Assembly (NCBI RefSeq): GCF_003347635.1
Contig: NZ_QDFY01000021.1
Coordinates: 1 to 45,164 of the forward strand
Reading direction: 5' to 3'
DNA: 45,164 bases
Origin: Sphingosinicella terrae
Lineage (GTDB): Bacteria > Pseudomonadota > Alphaproteobacteria > Sphingomonadales > Sphingomonadaceae
The notes below the pieces were generated by a model. That model saw only the letters and a program-made list of their open reading frames with translations. It had not been told where the DNA came from and ran no database searches. This document shows, piece after piece, positions 25,809 through 35,118 of the stretch. The stretch's first letter is position 1. Each line of letters begins with the position of its first letter. A program made the position numbers and the translations under genes.

Positions 25809-27323
25809 ATGGCGCAACAGCGGAAGGACTGGGCTTCCCTCATTCGATCGGTCCACCGAAGCCGCGCGCCGAGTGCGCGCTTCTTCAAGCCTGTCTGCGT
25901 TATTGCTGCAATCGACCTTGCCGATCTGGGCCGATTAGACCCAGATCTCCTCCATTCGGAGATGATCGAGCGAAGGTTCGGTGAATATGTGGCGCCGAAT
26001 TTTCCGGACCGTGCTTCGAACGGCTGGCAACCCTTGTGGGCTTTGTCCAACGACGGATTGTGGAAGTTCTATCGCAAGGGCAAGCCGCTCGACCGGCGCT
26101 CATTCGAAAGAACCTTGCCGAGAACACGGCGGAAGCTGTTCGACGCGTTCGATGTCCAGGCGATAAGCCCCGGCTACAGGATGCTGTGGGACTCGACAGG
26201 GGCACGTCAGGAGCTTCGTGATCAGATGATGCTCATGCTCAGCGAGGACGCCGAGTGCCGACCGCTGCTTCGGCCCTTGTTAGATCGTGCGCAATTTGAT
26301 CGCCCGGAGAACTGGCCAGATGATGCGAGGATCGCCGATTACCTTCGCTCGGTGGGCGGACAGTCCGACCTGTTCACCCGAACTGCCGAAAGTGGTGCCG
26401 GGTCGGCGCGCGAAGGGCTTGCCGCGTTCGATGTCGACGCTCTCCCGCCGGCTTCGGCAGTCGGTCCCGAGTTCCTCGCGACGGGCGAGACTCCGGTTGC
26501 TCTGAATCATCTCACCAGGGCTGTTAGTGCTATTCAGGCGGACTTGCACCGCCTATTGCTGATAAAATGCCGGGTCCTGCAGCGTGCAGTTCCCACGGCG
26601 AGCAACCGTTCGGCGCATCTCAGGCATCCGCTCAATGCCTTTGCAGATGCTCTCGGCAAGACTCCTGAAACTGCCGAAAGGCACATCATCTGGTCCCACG
26701 GCAACACTCTGCGGCGGCTGGACGATGCCGACATTCGCGCCAGAGCAAGCCCCGATCCCGACTCGCTTCCTTTACCCGAGCAAGTGGGAGAATTGCTGAG
26801 CGACCTCGTCGAACAGTTCAACGTCTATGCGCAGCAGGATCCGTTGCTCCGAGAGTTGGACAACGCGCGGATCGGGCCGTCTGGACGCGCGGAATTACTT
26901 GAACGGCTCCGCTCCGGAGCAGCGCTGGTGGGTGCTCTTCGCAACTCACCTCTCGTGATGGACAAAGAAGCTGCCGAGGTGCTGGCGACGGCGACCGCGA
27001 CGGCCGAAGCGGCAAGCGGCACCTCGGGGCTTAATGCCGACCAGGCGATAGTCAATGCCGTGGAGATGCAGCGCAACGGGATTCGAGCCTTGCTGCAAAG
27101 CGCCTTACTCGAAGCCAAGCGGCGGCTGAAAGCTACAAGTCATGCCCGGAAGAGCTTCGTCGAAGGCGCGGCTAAGCAGGCAGGCGCAGAAGCAATCAAG
27201 CAGATCCCCTTTGTCCGCTTCGTCACTGGGTTCTCAACATATGTCAGAGCGATGTGGAAGGGTGAAAAAGGCTCAAACGTGATTGAGCAGCTGCTGGACT
27301 GGTTCAGCGCTCTTCGCTGGTAA
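25809..27323 (+). CDS. Protein with N-terminal phosphorothioate DNA-binding-like domain, unknown C-terminus
   Basis: 504-residue protein with a strong ribosome binding site (GGGGAGGGG). Residues about 25-95 follow the pattern of the sulfur-binding domain (SBD) of McrA-type enzymes: FFKPVCVIAAIDLADLGRLD, then a helix, then WQPLWALSNDGLWKF. SBDs recognise phosphorothioated DNA. Unlike ScoMcrA, no HNH nuclease motif follows. The C-terminal half is helical, Ala-rich, and ends with a hydrophobic segment (QIPFVRFVTGFSTYVRAMW) that could touch a membrane. It opens the plus-strand series facing the dnd operon, which fits a reader of sulfur marks. The domain call is by pattern only and needs a profile search. 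Confidence 0.5.
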   Translation: MAQQRKDWASLIRSVHRSRAPSARFFKPVCVIAAIDLADLGRLDPDLLHSEMIERRFGEYVAPNFPDRASNGWQPLWALSNDGLWKFYRKGKPLDRRSFERTLPRTRRKLFDAFDVQAISPGYRMLWDSTGARQELRDQMMLMLSEDAECRPLLRPLLDRAQFDRPENWPDDARIADYLRSVGGQSDLFTRTAESGAGSAREGLAAFDVDALPPASAVGPEFLATGETPVALNHLTRAVSAIQADLHRLLLIKCRVLQRAVPTASNRSAHLRHPLNAFADALGKTPETAERHIIWSHGNTLRRLDDADIRARASPDPDSLPLPEQVGELLSDLVEQFNVYAQQDPLLRELDNARIGPSGRAELLERLRSGAALVGALRNSPLVMDKEAAEVLATATATAEAASGTSGLNADQAIVNAVEMQRNGIRALLQSALLEAKRRLKATSHARKSFVEGAAKQAGAEAIKQIPFVRFVTGFSTYVRAMWKGEKGSNVIEQLLDWFSALRW

Positions 27324-27563
27324 TGGCGATTGCGGGTTCCTGCCGTGGAGCGGTCGTCGCTTGGTCGATCAAGACAAAAGGTTTCGCTGGTAGCTGACAC
27401 GTTACTGTGTCGCCGTGACACTGCTCCCATTTTCTGCAAGGGCGTACAGTCATCGCTTGCGAGCGCATGGCTTTGTGTGCCCGTTCTGCGTGAGGCCGTT
27501 GTCCATTCACGATTTTTTGGCTAGCCTGCCAGTCGGTTGCGGTTGGGGGCACAATACGGGGCG

Positions 27564-28652
27564 ATGGCACTATCGGAGGAACAGATTACCGAGGCCGTTG
27601 AGCGTTACGGCCGGGAGCGGGATCGCTACATCAAGCTAGCCGCGCGGGTGGCCGATCTCACTCGTACGGCGATCCTCGAAGAGAGCGTGATTCGTGCGCA
27701 GGTGACATCCCGAACAAAGTCGGTTCGGAGCTTCCAGGGAAAGCTTCGCCGCTTCGCCATGAACCCGGAGAAGAACTACACGTCGGTGGAGGAGATCTTC
27801 GCCGGGATCAGCGATTTGGCGGGAGTCAGGGTCGCGACGTATAGACCAGAGGACCAGGAACAGGTCGAGAAGGAGATCTGCAAGGTGTTCAAGGGGCCGG
27901 GCGACGGAAACGTCGTCCCCGACCCGAAGGACAAGATCGATTTCGCCAACGCCCGCTTCTATCGCGGAGTCCATTGCCAAGTCTGCCTTCCGGAGCAGGA
28001 GCTGATCGGTGACTTTGAGAATCTTCGCGGTACGAGCTGCGAGGTCCAGATCTGCTCTATGATGGCCCATGTCTGGAACGAGATCGAACACGACATCTCC
28101 TACAAGCCTCAGGGTGGAGGACCAGGTCTCGTCGAGAAGGGGCTGCTCCAGGCGCTCGGCCACCTCACCCTCTCTGGCGACGCGACGATCAGTCGGCTGA
28201 TCGAGGCGACGGAAGTTCGGCTCGAGGAGCAGACCGGCGACTTTACCGACGTTCATGATTTCGTTGCTCGGCTGCGCAAGAATTTTCCAGGGCTCGAACT
28301 GGCTGTGAACGCGGGGGTGGCATTCGACGTTGCGATGATCCTCGAGCTTTCAAATCCCGGGAGGATTGCTCAAGCGCTTGGAACGGGCCTCCCCGATATC
28401 GCGGTTGCCCAGGCGCGGGTCGAGCAGTTTAACCTCTATCTAGACCGGATCGGGGTCCCCGACGTGAGGCTCAATCCGCGATCTGCGGACGTTCTGACCG
28501 TCGCCTTGCTGCAGAAGAATGCGCAACAGGTACTGGCGTATTTCGCCGATCGCACCACCACCCGTCCTCCCCGACCCGCCACGCTGAGCAAGAGATATGT
28601 CGATTTCCTGGCGAGACTCGACGACCCGGCTCCCGAATCTGAGGCGGCATAG
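27564..28652 (+). CDS. RelA/SpoT-type nucleotide pyrophosphokinase
   Basis: 362-residue protein from the ATG at 27564; a TTG at 27537 would add 9 residues. It has a RelA/SpoT synthetase domain (about 45-185): TKSVRSFQGKL, ISDLAGVRV with D84, the G-loop RFYRGVHCQV (Y133, H136) and EVQICSMMAHVWNEIEHDIS (E160, H176). No HD hydrolase, TGS or ACT domain is present, so it is of the small alarmone synthetase class, which includes (p)ppGpp makers and toxins such as toxSAS/CapRel. The C-terminal 180 residues are helical with no known domain. It precedes the sigma/helicase operon by 75 bases on the same strand and may be its first gene. Confidence 0.85.
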   Translation: MALSEEQITEAVERYGRERDRYIKLAARVADLTRTAILEESVIRAQVTSRTKSVRSFQGKLRRFAMNPEKNYTSVEEIFAGISDLAGVRVATYRPEDQEQVEKEICKVFKGPGDGNVVPDPKDKIDFANARFYRGVHCQVCLPEQELIGDFENLRGTSCEVQICSMMAHVWNEIEHDISYKPQGGGPGLVEKGLLQALGHLTLSGDATISRLIEATEVRLEEQTGDFTDVHDFVARLRKNFPGLELAVNAGVAFDVAMILELSNPGRIAQALGTGLPDIAVAQARVEQFNLYLDRIGVPDVRLNPRSADVLTVALLQKNAQQVLAYFADRTTTRPPRPATLSKRYVDFLARLDDPAPESEAA

Positions 28653-28727
28653 TGGGCGGCTGATGTCACCTAGGATCGAGATAGGGCCGGCCGTCCGAGC
28701 CGCTTTGCGCACCAGCGTGCGCGCGCG

Positions 28728-30992
28728 ATGAGGCTCACATCGTCTTCGTCCGCTCGCTCCGAAGCTGACGCGACCAGCTTTTCCGGAGCGCCGGCTCGGC
28801 TCGATGTCGGCGAGATCGGTCAGCTGATGGCGCTCATCGACGAGACCGCGGTTGGCGAGCTTCTGGCCGACCGGCCCATGTCGGTTCGCCTCAAGCGGAT
28901 TATAGGCCGGCCCGAGCTGGCGGGCATGTCCTTGCGCTCGCTGCTACAGCAGCGGCTGATGGTCGAGGCCTGGATGCTTCGCCAGCCCAATTGTGGGCAG
29001 CGGTCAGTCAGCGAGCTGATGACGCACCTTGCAGGTTACGTTCGCGCCCAGCTCGGCCGGTACGGGGTTCCAGATGACCAACTCGGCGAGGCAACGGCCA
29101 GGCTGCTTGGAATCCCAGCGGATCTGGAGATAGGTCTGCCTGACGATCCTCCACCTGATTGCTCTCTGTTCGACCTCGTCGACTGGCTTTTGGCTCGGCT
29201 CGAGCCGCGCCAACTCGACATCATTCGGCGGCGTTTCGGGATCGGCTGCGCAGACGAGACGCTCGAGGAGATTGGTCGGTCATACAACCTTACTCGCGAG
29301 CGGATTCGTCAGCTCGAATCGCGTGCGCTTAGCGAGCTTCGCCTTCACTCCCGCCGTTCGAGGCTCAAGGCCCTGCTAGACGAATATCGACCGGTTACTT
29401 GGGACCGGCTTGCCGACGGCAAGGCTCACTTGACCGCCGCTCAGCTTAATCGCCGCGAATCGAGACTTGACCGCCGGTTGCACCTTGCACTCGCAATTCG
29501 CGGGCTTGGCCTTGAACGCTGGATCGCCGGCTTCGCATCGCGGATCGGCGCAGGCCGCCTCCACCACCGCCTCAATCGTGATCACGTCAAGCGGGTCGCC
29601 AAGGAGCTTCGACTCTCAAGCCGGGGGCGCCCGCTACCGCGAACGCTCGACCATGCTCGTGGGAGTATCGCCATCGAGGAAGCCGCCGCGGCGGCTGAAC
29701 TCGTGCTCAGATGGCATCTGGAGGCAGGCTATGCCTATCCCAAGAAGCCAGCCACCCGGCTTCGCCGAGCGACAGCGCTTCATTGGCTGCTGACGCGGCT
29801 CGGCGGACCGGCCGAGGTGCGCGAGCTGCTCGATCGGTATCACGCGGCCGTCCCTCACGATCCATGCTCGGATCGCGACCTCGTCATCGTGATGGAAGCG
29901 GCAAGGCATCTCTTCGTCGAGATCTGGGAGGGGCGGTGGCAGGCGGTCGGACCGGCGGGGGATATCCCGCCAAGCGCTTCGGCGACGGTCCCGCCCGCGG
30001 ATTCCGAGCAGGCGAACGAGAACACCATCACCGCGGCGCTGGAGCGGGAGCTTCTTCGCGTCGGACCCACCCGACTTGGCGAGCTGATGGCCCGAGCCCG
30101 GGATATTCTTCCCAGCGGGCGCTCGGCGAACAGTCTCGCTCCCACCCTGATCATGAACCCGGCGCGTTTCATTCGTGTACTTCCGGGGGTCTACGCATTG
30201 CCCTCGCACAAGCTCGGTGAGGAGGAGATTCTGAGCGCCCACAGGCTCGATTTTCTGCTCAACGAGAAGCAGGCGCGGCTGTTTGGGCTTGCCCGGCGCT
30301 GCGGCGAGCCCTGGGGCCGGTTTCCCTTGTGGAGCCCGGCGGCGGAAATGCGGCTCTGCCGCTGGGCCCGTGCAAATGCCGCGCCGTCAATCTTTCGCTC
30401 ACTTCTCTCCGTGGCCAGTCCTGAGGAATGGCCGACGGATCAATCGGACAGGCAGATGTGGCTCGACCTTAGACGCAGTCACGGGCGGTTCGAGCTTGGC
30501 TATTCTCGTCGCGAAGATCGGGTCGGTCGACCGCCGCTGGAGCGCATTCTAGCGGCCGGGCTACAACTTCGGACAGAGGGCAGCATCGGTTTCATGACGG
30601 TCAACCGGATCCTCGGCATTCGGCTCGATTCCTCAAACGCGGCGACCGTGCTCGCGGTGCTGACGGGGAGCGCGATGGCAGTTGCGCCGGATGGAGGCGC
30701 CTCGTGGCAACGCCCGCACCTGCCCGGTCGCCGGCTAGATCAATGGCTCGAGGCCCTGTCCGAGGCCCACCATTCGGACGGCCAGCTGGCTTGGCAGAGC
30801 GATGTGGGGGCCGCCTTAGGCCAGGCGTTGGATGCGCGGGTGACCGATGGGCTTTCGCCCGAGATGGATCCGGTCGTGCCTGCCGATTTTTCCGATGAGG
30901 ATGACGAGTTCGAGCGCTTCATCCAGGATCACCGCCGGGCGATTGCCGAGCAGCGCCGCGAGGATGCGTTGAACTGGCTGGACTCCGAATGA
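28728..30992 (+). CDS. Sigma-region-4 and winged-helix protein, first gene of helicase/ATPase operon
   Basis: 754-residue protein. Residues 149-207 form a sigma-70 region 4-like helix-turn-helix (LEPRQLDIIRRRFGIG, TLEEIGRSYNLTRERIRQLE). A second winged-helix segment of HARE-HTH type is likely at about 432-494 (ITAALERELLRVGPTRLGEL, then NPARFIRVLPGVYALPSH), and a further one near 350-410. No sigma region 2 is present, so it is not a normal sigma factor. Its stop overlaps the helicase start by four bases (ATGA), tying it to the helicase, the DndD-like ATPase and the small proteins. It could be a DNA-binding platform of that complex. I do not recognise the whole protein. Confidence 0.7.
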   Translation: MRLTSSSSARSEADATSFSGAPARLDVGEIGQLMALIDETAVGELLADRPMSVRLKRIIGRPELAGMSLRSLLQQRLMVEAWMLRQPNCGQRSVSELMTHLAGYVRAQLGRYGVPDDQLGEATARLLGIPADLEIGLPDDPPPDCSLFDLVDWLLARLEPRQLDIIRRRFGIGCADETLEEIGRSYNLTRERIRQLESRALSELRLHSRRSRLKALLDEYRPVTWDRLADGKAHLTAAQLNRRESRLDRRLHLALAIRGLGLERWIAGFASRIGAGRLHHRLNRDHVKRVAKELRLSSRGRPLPRTLDHARGSIAIEEAAAAAELVLRWHLEAGYAYPKKPATRLRRATALHWLLTRLGGPAEVRELLDRYHAAVPHDPCSDRDLVIVMEAARHLFVEIWEGRWQAVGPAGDIPPSASATVPPADSEQANENTITAALERELLRVGPTRLGELMARARDILPSGRSANSLAPTLIMNPARFIRVLPGVYALPSHKLGEEEILSAHRLDFLLNEKQARLFGLARRCGEPWGRFPLWSPAAEMRLCRWARANAAPSIFRSLLSVASPEEWPTDQSDRQMWLDLRRSHGRFELGYSRREDRVGRPPLERILAAGLQLRTEGSIGFMTVNRILGIRLDSSNAATVLAVLTGSAMAVAPDGGASWQRPHLPGRRLDQWLEALSEAHHSDGQLAWQSDVGAALGQALDARVTDGLSPEMDPVVPADFSDEDDEFERFIQDHRRAIAEQRREDALNWLDSE

Positions 30993-32962
30993 TCCAGGGG
31001 GCGGGGCACTCGGCCGAAAACCTCATGCTTCGGCTTAAACCCCATTACCGCTCGGGTCAGGATAACCTTGCCGAAGACTTCTTCGCCCCATGTCTAGCCG
31101 CATCGCGCCTGTACCGGCGAATGTCGGGTTATTTTTCCTCGGCTGCGTTGCTCACCTGGTCGGAGGGACTGCTCAGGCTCGGCAACCAAAGCGGACTCGA
31201 GATCAGGCTGATTGCCTCGCCTGAGATTCCTGCCGGAGACCTTGCGACGCTTGCGGCGCTAAACGACGAGGTCGAACGGAAACGCTATCGCGCGGTGCTC
31301 GTGGATTCGGTCCTCGATGACATTGCCAAGTTAGCCGCCGAGCCTGGAGAAAAATCGGTCCGGGCGCGAATTTTCGCCTGGCTGATCGCGAACGAGCGGC
31401 TAAAACTCAAATTCGCCTTCGCCGCACATGTGGAAGGCGCTGGGCTGTTCCACGAGAAGATGGGCGTTTTTAACCTCGACAGCGGTGCTCGACTAGCCTT
31501 CACCGGCTCGGCAAACGAGACGGCCCGCGGTCACCGCCGCAATTACGAATCTATCGACGTCTACCGTGACTGGGTGCCGACGGAAGTCGGCCGAGTCGAG
31601 ACCAAGGTCGAGCAGTTCGAGGAGACTTGGGCCGACCTCGCGCCGGGACTCGATGTGCTTCCCCCTTCCGCCGAAGTGATTGCTCGCTTGAAGGCCGTCG
31701 CTCCGGTTTCTCCGCCCGCCGACATTGGCATCGATGTCGCTCCAGTCGATCCACGCTGGCGGCACCAAGATGAAGCCGCCGACGCGTTTATGCAGGCCAA
31801 GTCGGGGATTCTCGAAATGGCTACCGGCACGGGCAAGACCCGTACGGCGATCAAAATCCTCACGCGACTGATCTCTGAAAACAGGATCGATACAGCCATC
31901 GTGACTACAGACGGGACCGATTTGCTCGATCAGTGGTCGGTCGAGCTCGAGGCTTGGTCGCAGGAGAGTGGAACCGGCTGGCTCATACTTCGGCAATACG
32001 AGACGAATCGCCAAGCGGCGGAATACCTGCTCGATCCACGAAAGGCCCTGATCGTGGTCTCACGAAGCCAGTTGGCGCGCATACTGGAGCCGCTGAGGGC
32101 AGACATCACCCGTCGAGCGTTCATCATTCATGATGAGGTCCATGGTCTGGGCGTACCCGCCCTGGTCGGCACCTTAGCCGGCCGGCATTCCGAGTTCGGG
32201 TGGCGCCTCGGGCTCAGCGCGACCCCGGAGCGCGCCTACGATCAGACCGGCAATGAGTTTATCGCCTCTGAGCTTGGCGACACGCTTTATCGCTTTCCGC
32301 TCGAGCGAGCAATCGCCCGCGGCGTACTTGCCGAATTCGACTATCTGCCGCTCGCCTACGATCTCACGTCGGGAGACCGCGACCGGCTTCAGGCGATCTA
32401 TGCCAGGAAGGCGGCCCGGTTGCGCGAGGGGCGACCGATGACCAACGAAGAGATCTGGACCGAGATCGCAAAGGTCTACAAGACGGCGGAGATGAAGCCG
32501 GAGGTCTATCGCAACTTCCTTGACGAGCGGCCCGAGACACTCGACCGGTCGATCATTTTCGTCGAGACGCGCGAATATGGCGAGCAGGTCCTCGAGATCA
32601 TCGACGAACATACCAACCGCTACCGGACCTATTATGCCGATGACGATCGAGATCATCTCATTGCCTTTGCGCGCGGCGAGATTGCCTGTCTGGTGACCTG
32701 TCATCGCATCTCGCAGGGCATCGACATCCAGTCGCTCAATGCTGTCGTCTTGTTTGCGTCGGCGCGGGCGAGGCTCGAGACGGTGCAGCGGATCGGCCGC
32801 TGCCTCCGAAGCGACCCGGCCCGGCCTTCGAAACGAGCGCTCGTCATCGACTTCGTTCGCCCCCCGGCCCCGGGAGAATTCATGGCGAATGCCGATCAGG
32901 ACAGGGCGGCTTGGCTCGGCCAGCTCGCAACTACACGAAAGGGGGACGAGGATGGCGCTTGA
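30989..32962 (+). CDS. PLD-like nuclease/DEAH helicase fusion
   Basis: 657-residue protein. The N-terminal phospholipase D-like domain has SGYFSSAALLTW, LFHEKMGVFNL (H155, K157) and FTGSANET, the half-HKD site of PLD-family nucleases. A superfamily 2 helicase follows: MATGTGKT (277-284), IHDEVHGLG (DEVH 382-385), GLSATPER (SAT 410-412), SQGIDIQSLN and QRIGRCLR (600-607). The architecture is that of the helicase called a DNA phosphorothioation system restriction enzyme in dnd-linked loci. It overlaps the gene before it by 4 bases and the small gene after it by 11. It probably drives the DNA-translocation or cleavage step of the system; direct activity is inference. Confidence 0.85.
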   Translation: MIQGAGHSAENLMLRLKPHYRSGQDNLAEDFFAPCLAASRLYRRMSGYFSSAALLTWSEGLLRLGNQSGLEIRLIASPEIPAGDLATLAALNDEVERKRYRAVLVDSVLDDIAKLAAEPGEKSVRARIFAWLIANERLKLKFAFAAHVEGAGLFHEKMGVFNLDSGARLAFTGSANETARGHRRNYESIDVYRDWVPTEVGRVETKVEQFEETWADLAPGLDVLPPSAEVIARLKAVAPVSPPADIGIDVAPVDPRWRHQDEAADAFMQAKSGILEMATGTGKTRTAIKILTRLISENRIDTAIVTTDGTDLLDQWSVELEAWSQESGTGWLILRQYETNRQAAEYLLDPRKALIVVSRSQLARILEPLRADITRRAFIIHDEVHGLGVPALVGTLAGRHSEFGWRLGLSATPERAYDQTGNEFIASELGDTLYRFPLERAIARGVLAEFDYLPLAYDLTSGDRDRLQAIYARKAARLREGRPMTNEEIWTEIAKVYKTAEMKPEVYRNFLDERPETLDRSIIFVETREYGEQVLEIIDEHTNRYRTYYADDDRDHLIAFARGEIACLVTCHRISQGIDIQSLNAVVLFASARARLETVQRIGRCLRSDPARPSKRALVIDFVRPPAPGEFMANADQDRAAWLGQLATTRKGDEDGA

Positions 32963-33149
32963 TCCAGCGCTTGAGGCCGCAATTCGTGAAGCCGCGGAAG
33001 AGGAAGGCCAGCCCGCGACTGTCGCGGCACGGCTGATCGCCTGGGCGGAAGCCCTCGCGGAAGGGGACGACGCTGTCGAGCGCCAGGAGAGCTTTTATGC
33101 GCGCCTGATGTCGGCGGTCAGTGGCGCGGAGACCGCAGATGAAGATTAA
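32952..33149 (+). CDS. Small acidic protein bridging helicase and ATPase genes
   Basis: 65-residue acidic, Ala/Glu-rich helical protein (MALDPALEAAIREAAEEEG onward). Its ATG lies 11 bases inside the helicase gene, and its end overlaps the ATPase start by 11 bases. Such double overlap strongly supports a real, coupled gene. No domain is recognised. A small adaptor or regulatory subunit of the helicase-ATPase complex is a reasonable guess. Confidence 0.65.
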   Translation: MALDPALEAAIREAAEEEGQPATVAARLIAWAEALAEGDDAVERQESFYARLMSAVSGAETADED

Positions 33150-35118
33150 CATTGCGGGCTGGAGCTCGGAAGGGCTGCGCTGTCCCGACGTCGATGTCGA
33201 CCTGCGCCAGGACGGCGGCGAGTCCTATCACGTCGCCTTGCTCCAGATGCCGAATGGCACCGGCAAGACCACGACTCTCGAAATGCTCAAGGCTACCCTG
33301 AGCGGCGAGGGCGCGAGCTGGGACGAAACCAAGGTGCGGGCCATGCGCCGAAAGGACGCGAAGCATTCGACGGGCAGGTTCAAGGTGCGGCTGATGGTGG
33401 ACGGAAAGCCAGTAACGTTCGAGCTCGAGCTCGATTTCGTCAACGGCCGGGCGACTAGCCTCACGACGCGGCCGGGAAGCGGTGGACTGGTTCGTGGGTG
33501 GAAGCCGCTGCCCGAGATCCGGCGTTTCGTGGAAAGCTCATTCCTGAACCTGTTCGTGTTCAACGGCGAGCTCGCGAACGAGCTGTTCCTCGAAGATAAG
33601 GCCAAGGCCGAGGATGCCATCGATTCACTATGCCAGCTCTACTTGGTTGAGGACATCATGGATTTCGTGGAAGACAGCTTCGATACCGCAATCAAGAATG
33701 CGACCGGGCCCAAGTCCTCGCAGGCGCTCCTTGCCCTGCGCAGGAAGCGCGACGAGCTTCGAGTCCGAAAGGCCAAGCTTCAGCGCATGCGGACAAAGGC
33801 CGTGCAGGATCGCGAAACAGCGAAGAAGGCCAGTGAGGAGCTGCAGGCGCGGATCACGGCAAAGACCAGCGGCCACGAGAAGGACAAGGCCGCTCACGCC
33901 GACGCGAAAGTCGCGGAAGCGACGGCGAAGGCGGCGGTCGAGTCCGCCCGTGACCTGCTTCTTCAGTCCCTTCGCAATCCGCTGAGCTTCAGTCCGGCCA
34001 TCGGCGCGAAGCTCGTGAACTGGAAGAACTGTCTTGACGAGCTCAAGCTTCCGGAAGCCACCTCGGCCCAGTTCTTTAACGACCTCAAGAAGCGGACGGA
34101 GTGCATCTGCGGAACGCCGATGACGGATGTCATGCGCGAGCAGATCTCCAACGAAGCAAGGCTTGTTCTGAGCTCCGAGGAGACCGGAGCGATGAACTTC
34201 ATCAAGAGCGAGATCGAGCACTACCAGCCCAAGGCCGGCGAGCCCAGCCTGAACGACGTGATGCTCGACCGGCTAGCGGCATTGTCCACTGCCCGGCGTG
34301 ATCACCTCAAGGCGAGTCAGGATGTGAGGACCTACTGGCGCAAGATCGTCGATGCTGGGGGCGAGGAGGTCAAGGAGTGGGAGAAGCAGCAGAAGGCGCA
34401 TGATGCGAAATGCGGTGAATGCGAGGATCTCATTCGGGACATCGATGATCCGGGGCTCAACGTTCGAACCGGCGAAATCTTCTCGCTTGCCCGGATCCAG
34501 CGCGAGATCGACGACGCGAGCAAGAAGATCGCTGACGCGACCGGCACCGAGATGTTGCGCGCTAAGACGGCGGCTGTCACGAAGATCATCCGGCGTGCCG
34601 AGGAGCTGGCGCGCAGGGCGATCAAGACCGAGCTTGTGGATTCCTGCAATCGGCGCCTGAGGCAGATCCTGGCCGACGATCCCATCGCCCTGGAGTCCAT
34701 CGACGGGCACCTCGTATTGGCGGGTCAGGAGCGGGGAAGCGAAGCCCAGACGCTGTCTGTCGGCTATACATTCCTCATGACTCTCCTCGAGCGAGGCGAC
34801 AACCGTTTCCCGCTTCTGGTTGACAGCCCCGTCGGGAAGATGGATGGAACCGTCAGACGGGCCGTTGGCGAGCTCGTCCCGACTTTGTGCTCGCAGTTCG
34901 TAACCTTCGTCATCAATACCGAGCGGCCCTATTTCGTGCCCGCCCTTAAGCGGGCGGCGCGCGATGTGCTTCACCTCACGTTTTTTCGACAGACGCCGGG
35001 AACTCAGAGGCTCATGGCCGGGCTCCCGAAAACTGGAGTCACCCGGACTGCCGACGGGATACTTGTCGAGGACGAGGCTTATTTCGAGGCTTTCGACATG
35101 GAAGTCGAGGGGCGCTAA
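33139..35118 (+). CDS. DndD-like SMC/Rad50-type ATPase of the plus-strand operon
   Basis: 659-residue ABC-type ATPase from the ATG at 33139; a GTG at 33121 is a less likely start. Walker A is MPNGTGKTTT (37-46, K43). LFVFNGELANEL follows, the place where DndD has its FFFDGE segment. A central coiled coil contains a CICG motif in RTECICGTPM, reminiscent of a zinc hook. Near the end are the signature-like LSVGYTFLM and Walker B LLVDSPVGKMD. It resembles DndD but is a distinct protein: the dndD of the modification operon lies at 39401-41401. Two DndD-type ATPases in one island suggest one for marking and one for the effector arm. Confidence 0.82.
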   Translation: MKINIAGWSSEGLRCPDVDVDLRQDGGESYHVALLQMPNGTGKTTTLEMLKATLSGEGASWDETKVRAMRRKDAKHSTGRFKVRLMVDGKPVTFELELDFVNGRATSLTTRPGSGGLVRGWKPLPEIRRFVESSFLNLFVFNGELANELFLEDKAKAEDAIDSLCQLYLVEDIMDFVEDSFDTAIKNATGPKSSQALLALRRKRDELRVRKAKLQRMRTKAVQDRETAKKASEELQARITAKTSGHEKDKAAHADAKVAEATAKAAVESARDLLLQSLRNPLSFSPAIGAKLVNWKNCLDELKLPEATSAQFFNDLKKRTECICGTPMTDVMREQISNEARLVLSSEETGAMNFIKSEIEHYQPKAGEPSLNDVMLDRLAALSTARRDHLKASQDVRTYWRKIVDAGGEEVKEWEKQQKAHDAKCGECEDLIRDIDDPGLNVRTGEIFSLARIQREIDDASKKIADATGTEMLRAKTAAVTKIIRRAEELARRAIKTELVDSCNRRLRQILADDPIALESIDGHLVLAGQERGSEAQTLSVGYTFLMTLLERGDNRFPLLVDSPVGKMDGTVRRAVGELVPTLCSQFVTFVINTERPYFVPALKRAARDVLHLTFFRQTPGTQRLMAGLPKTGVTRTADGILVEDEAYFEAFDMEVEGR

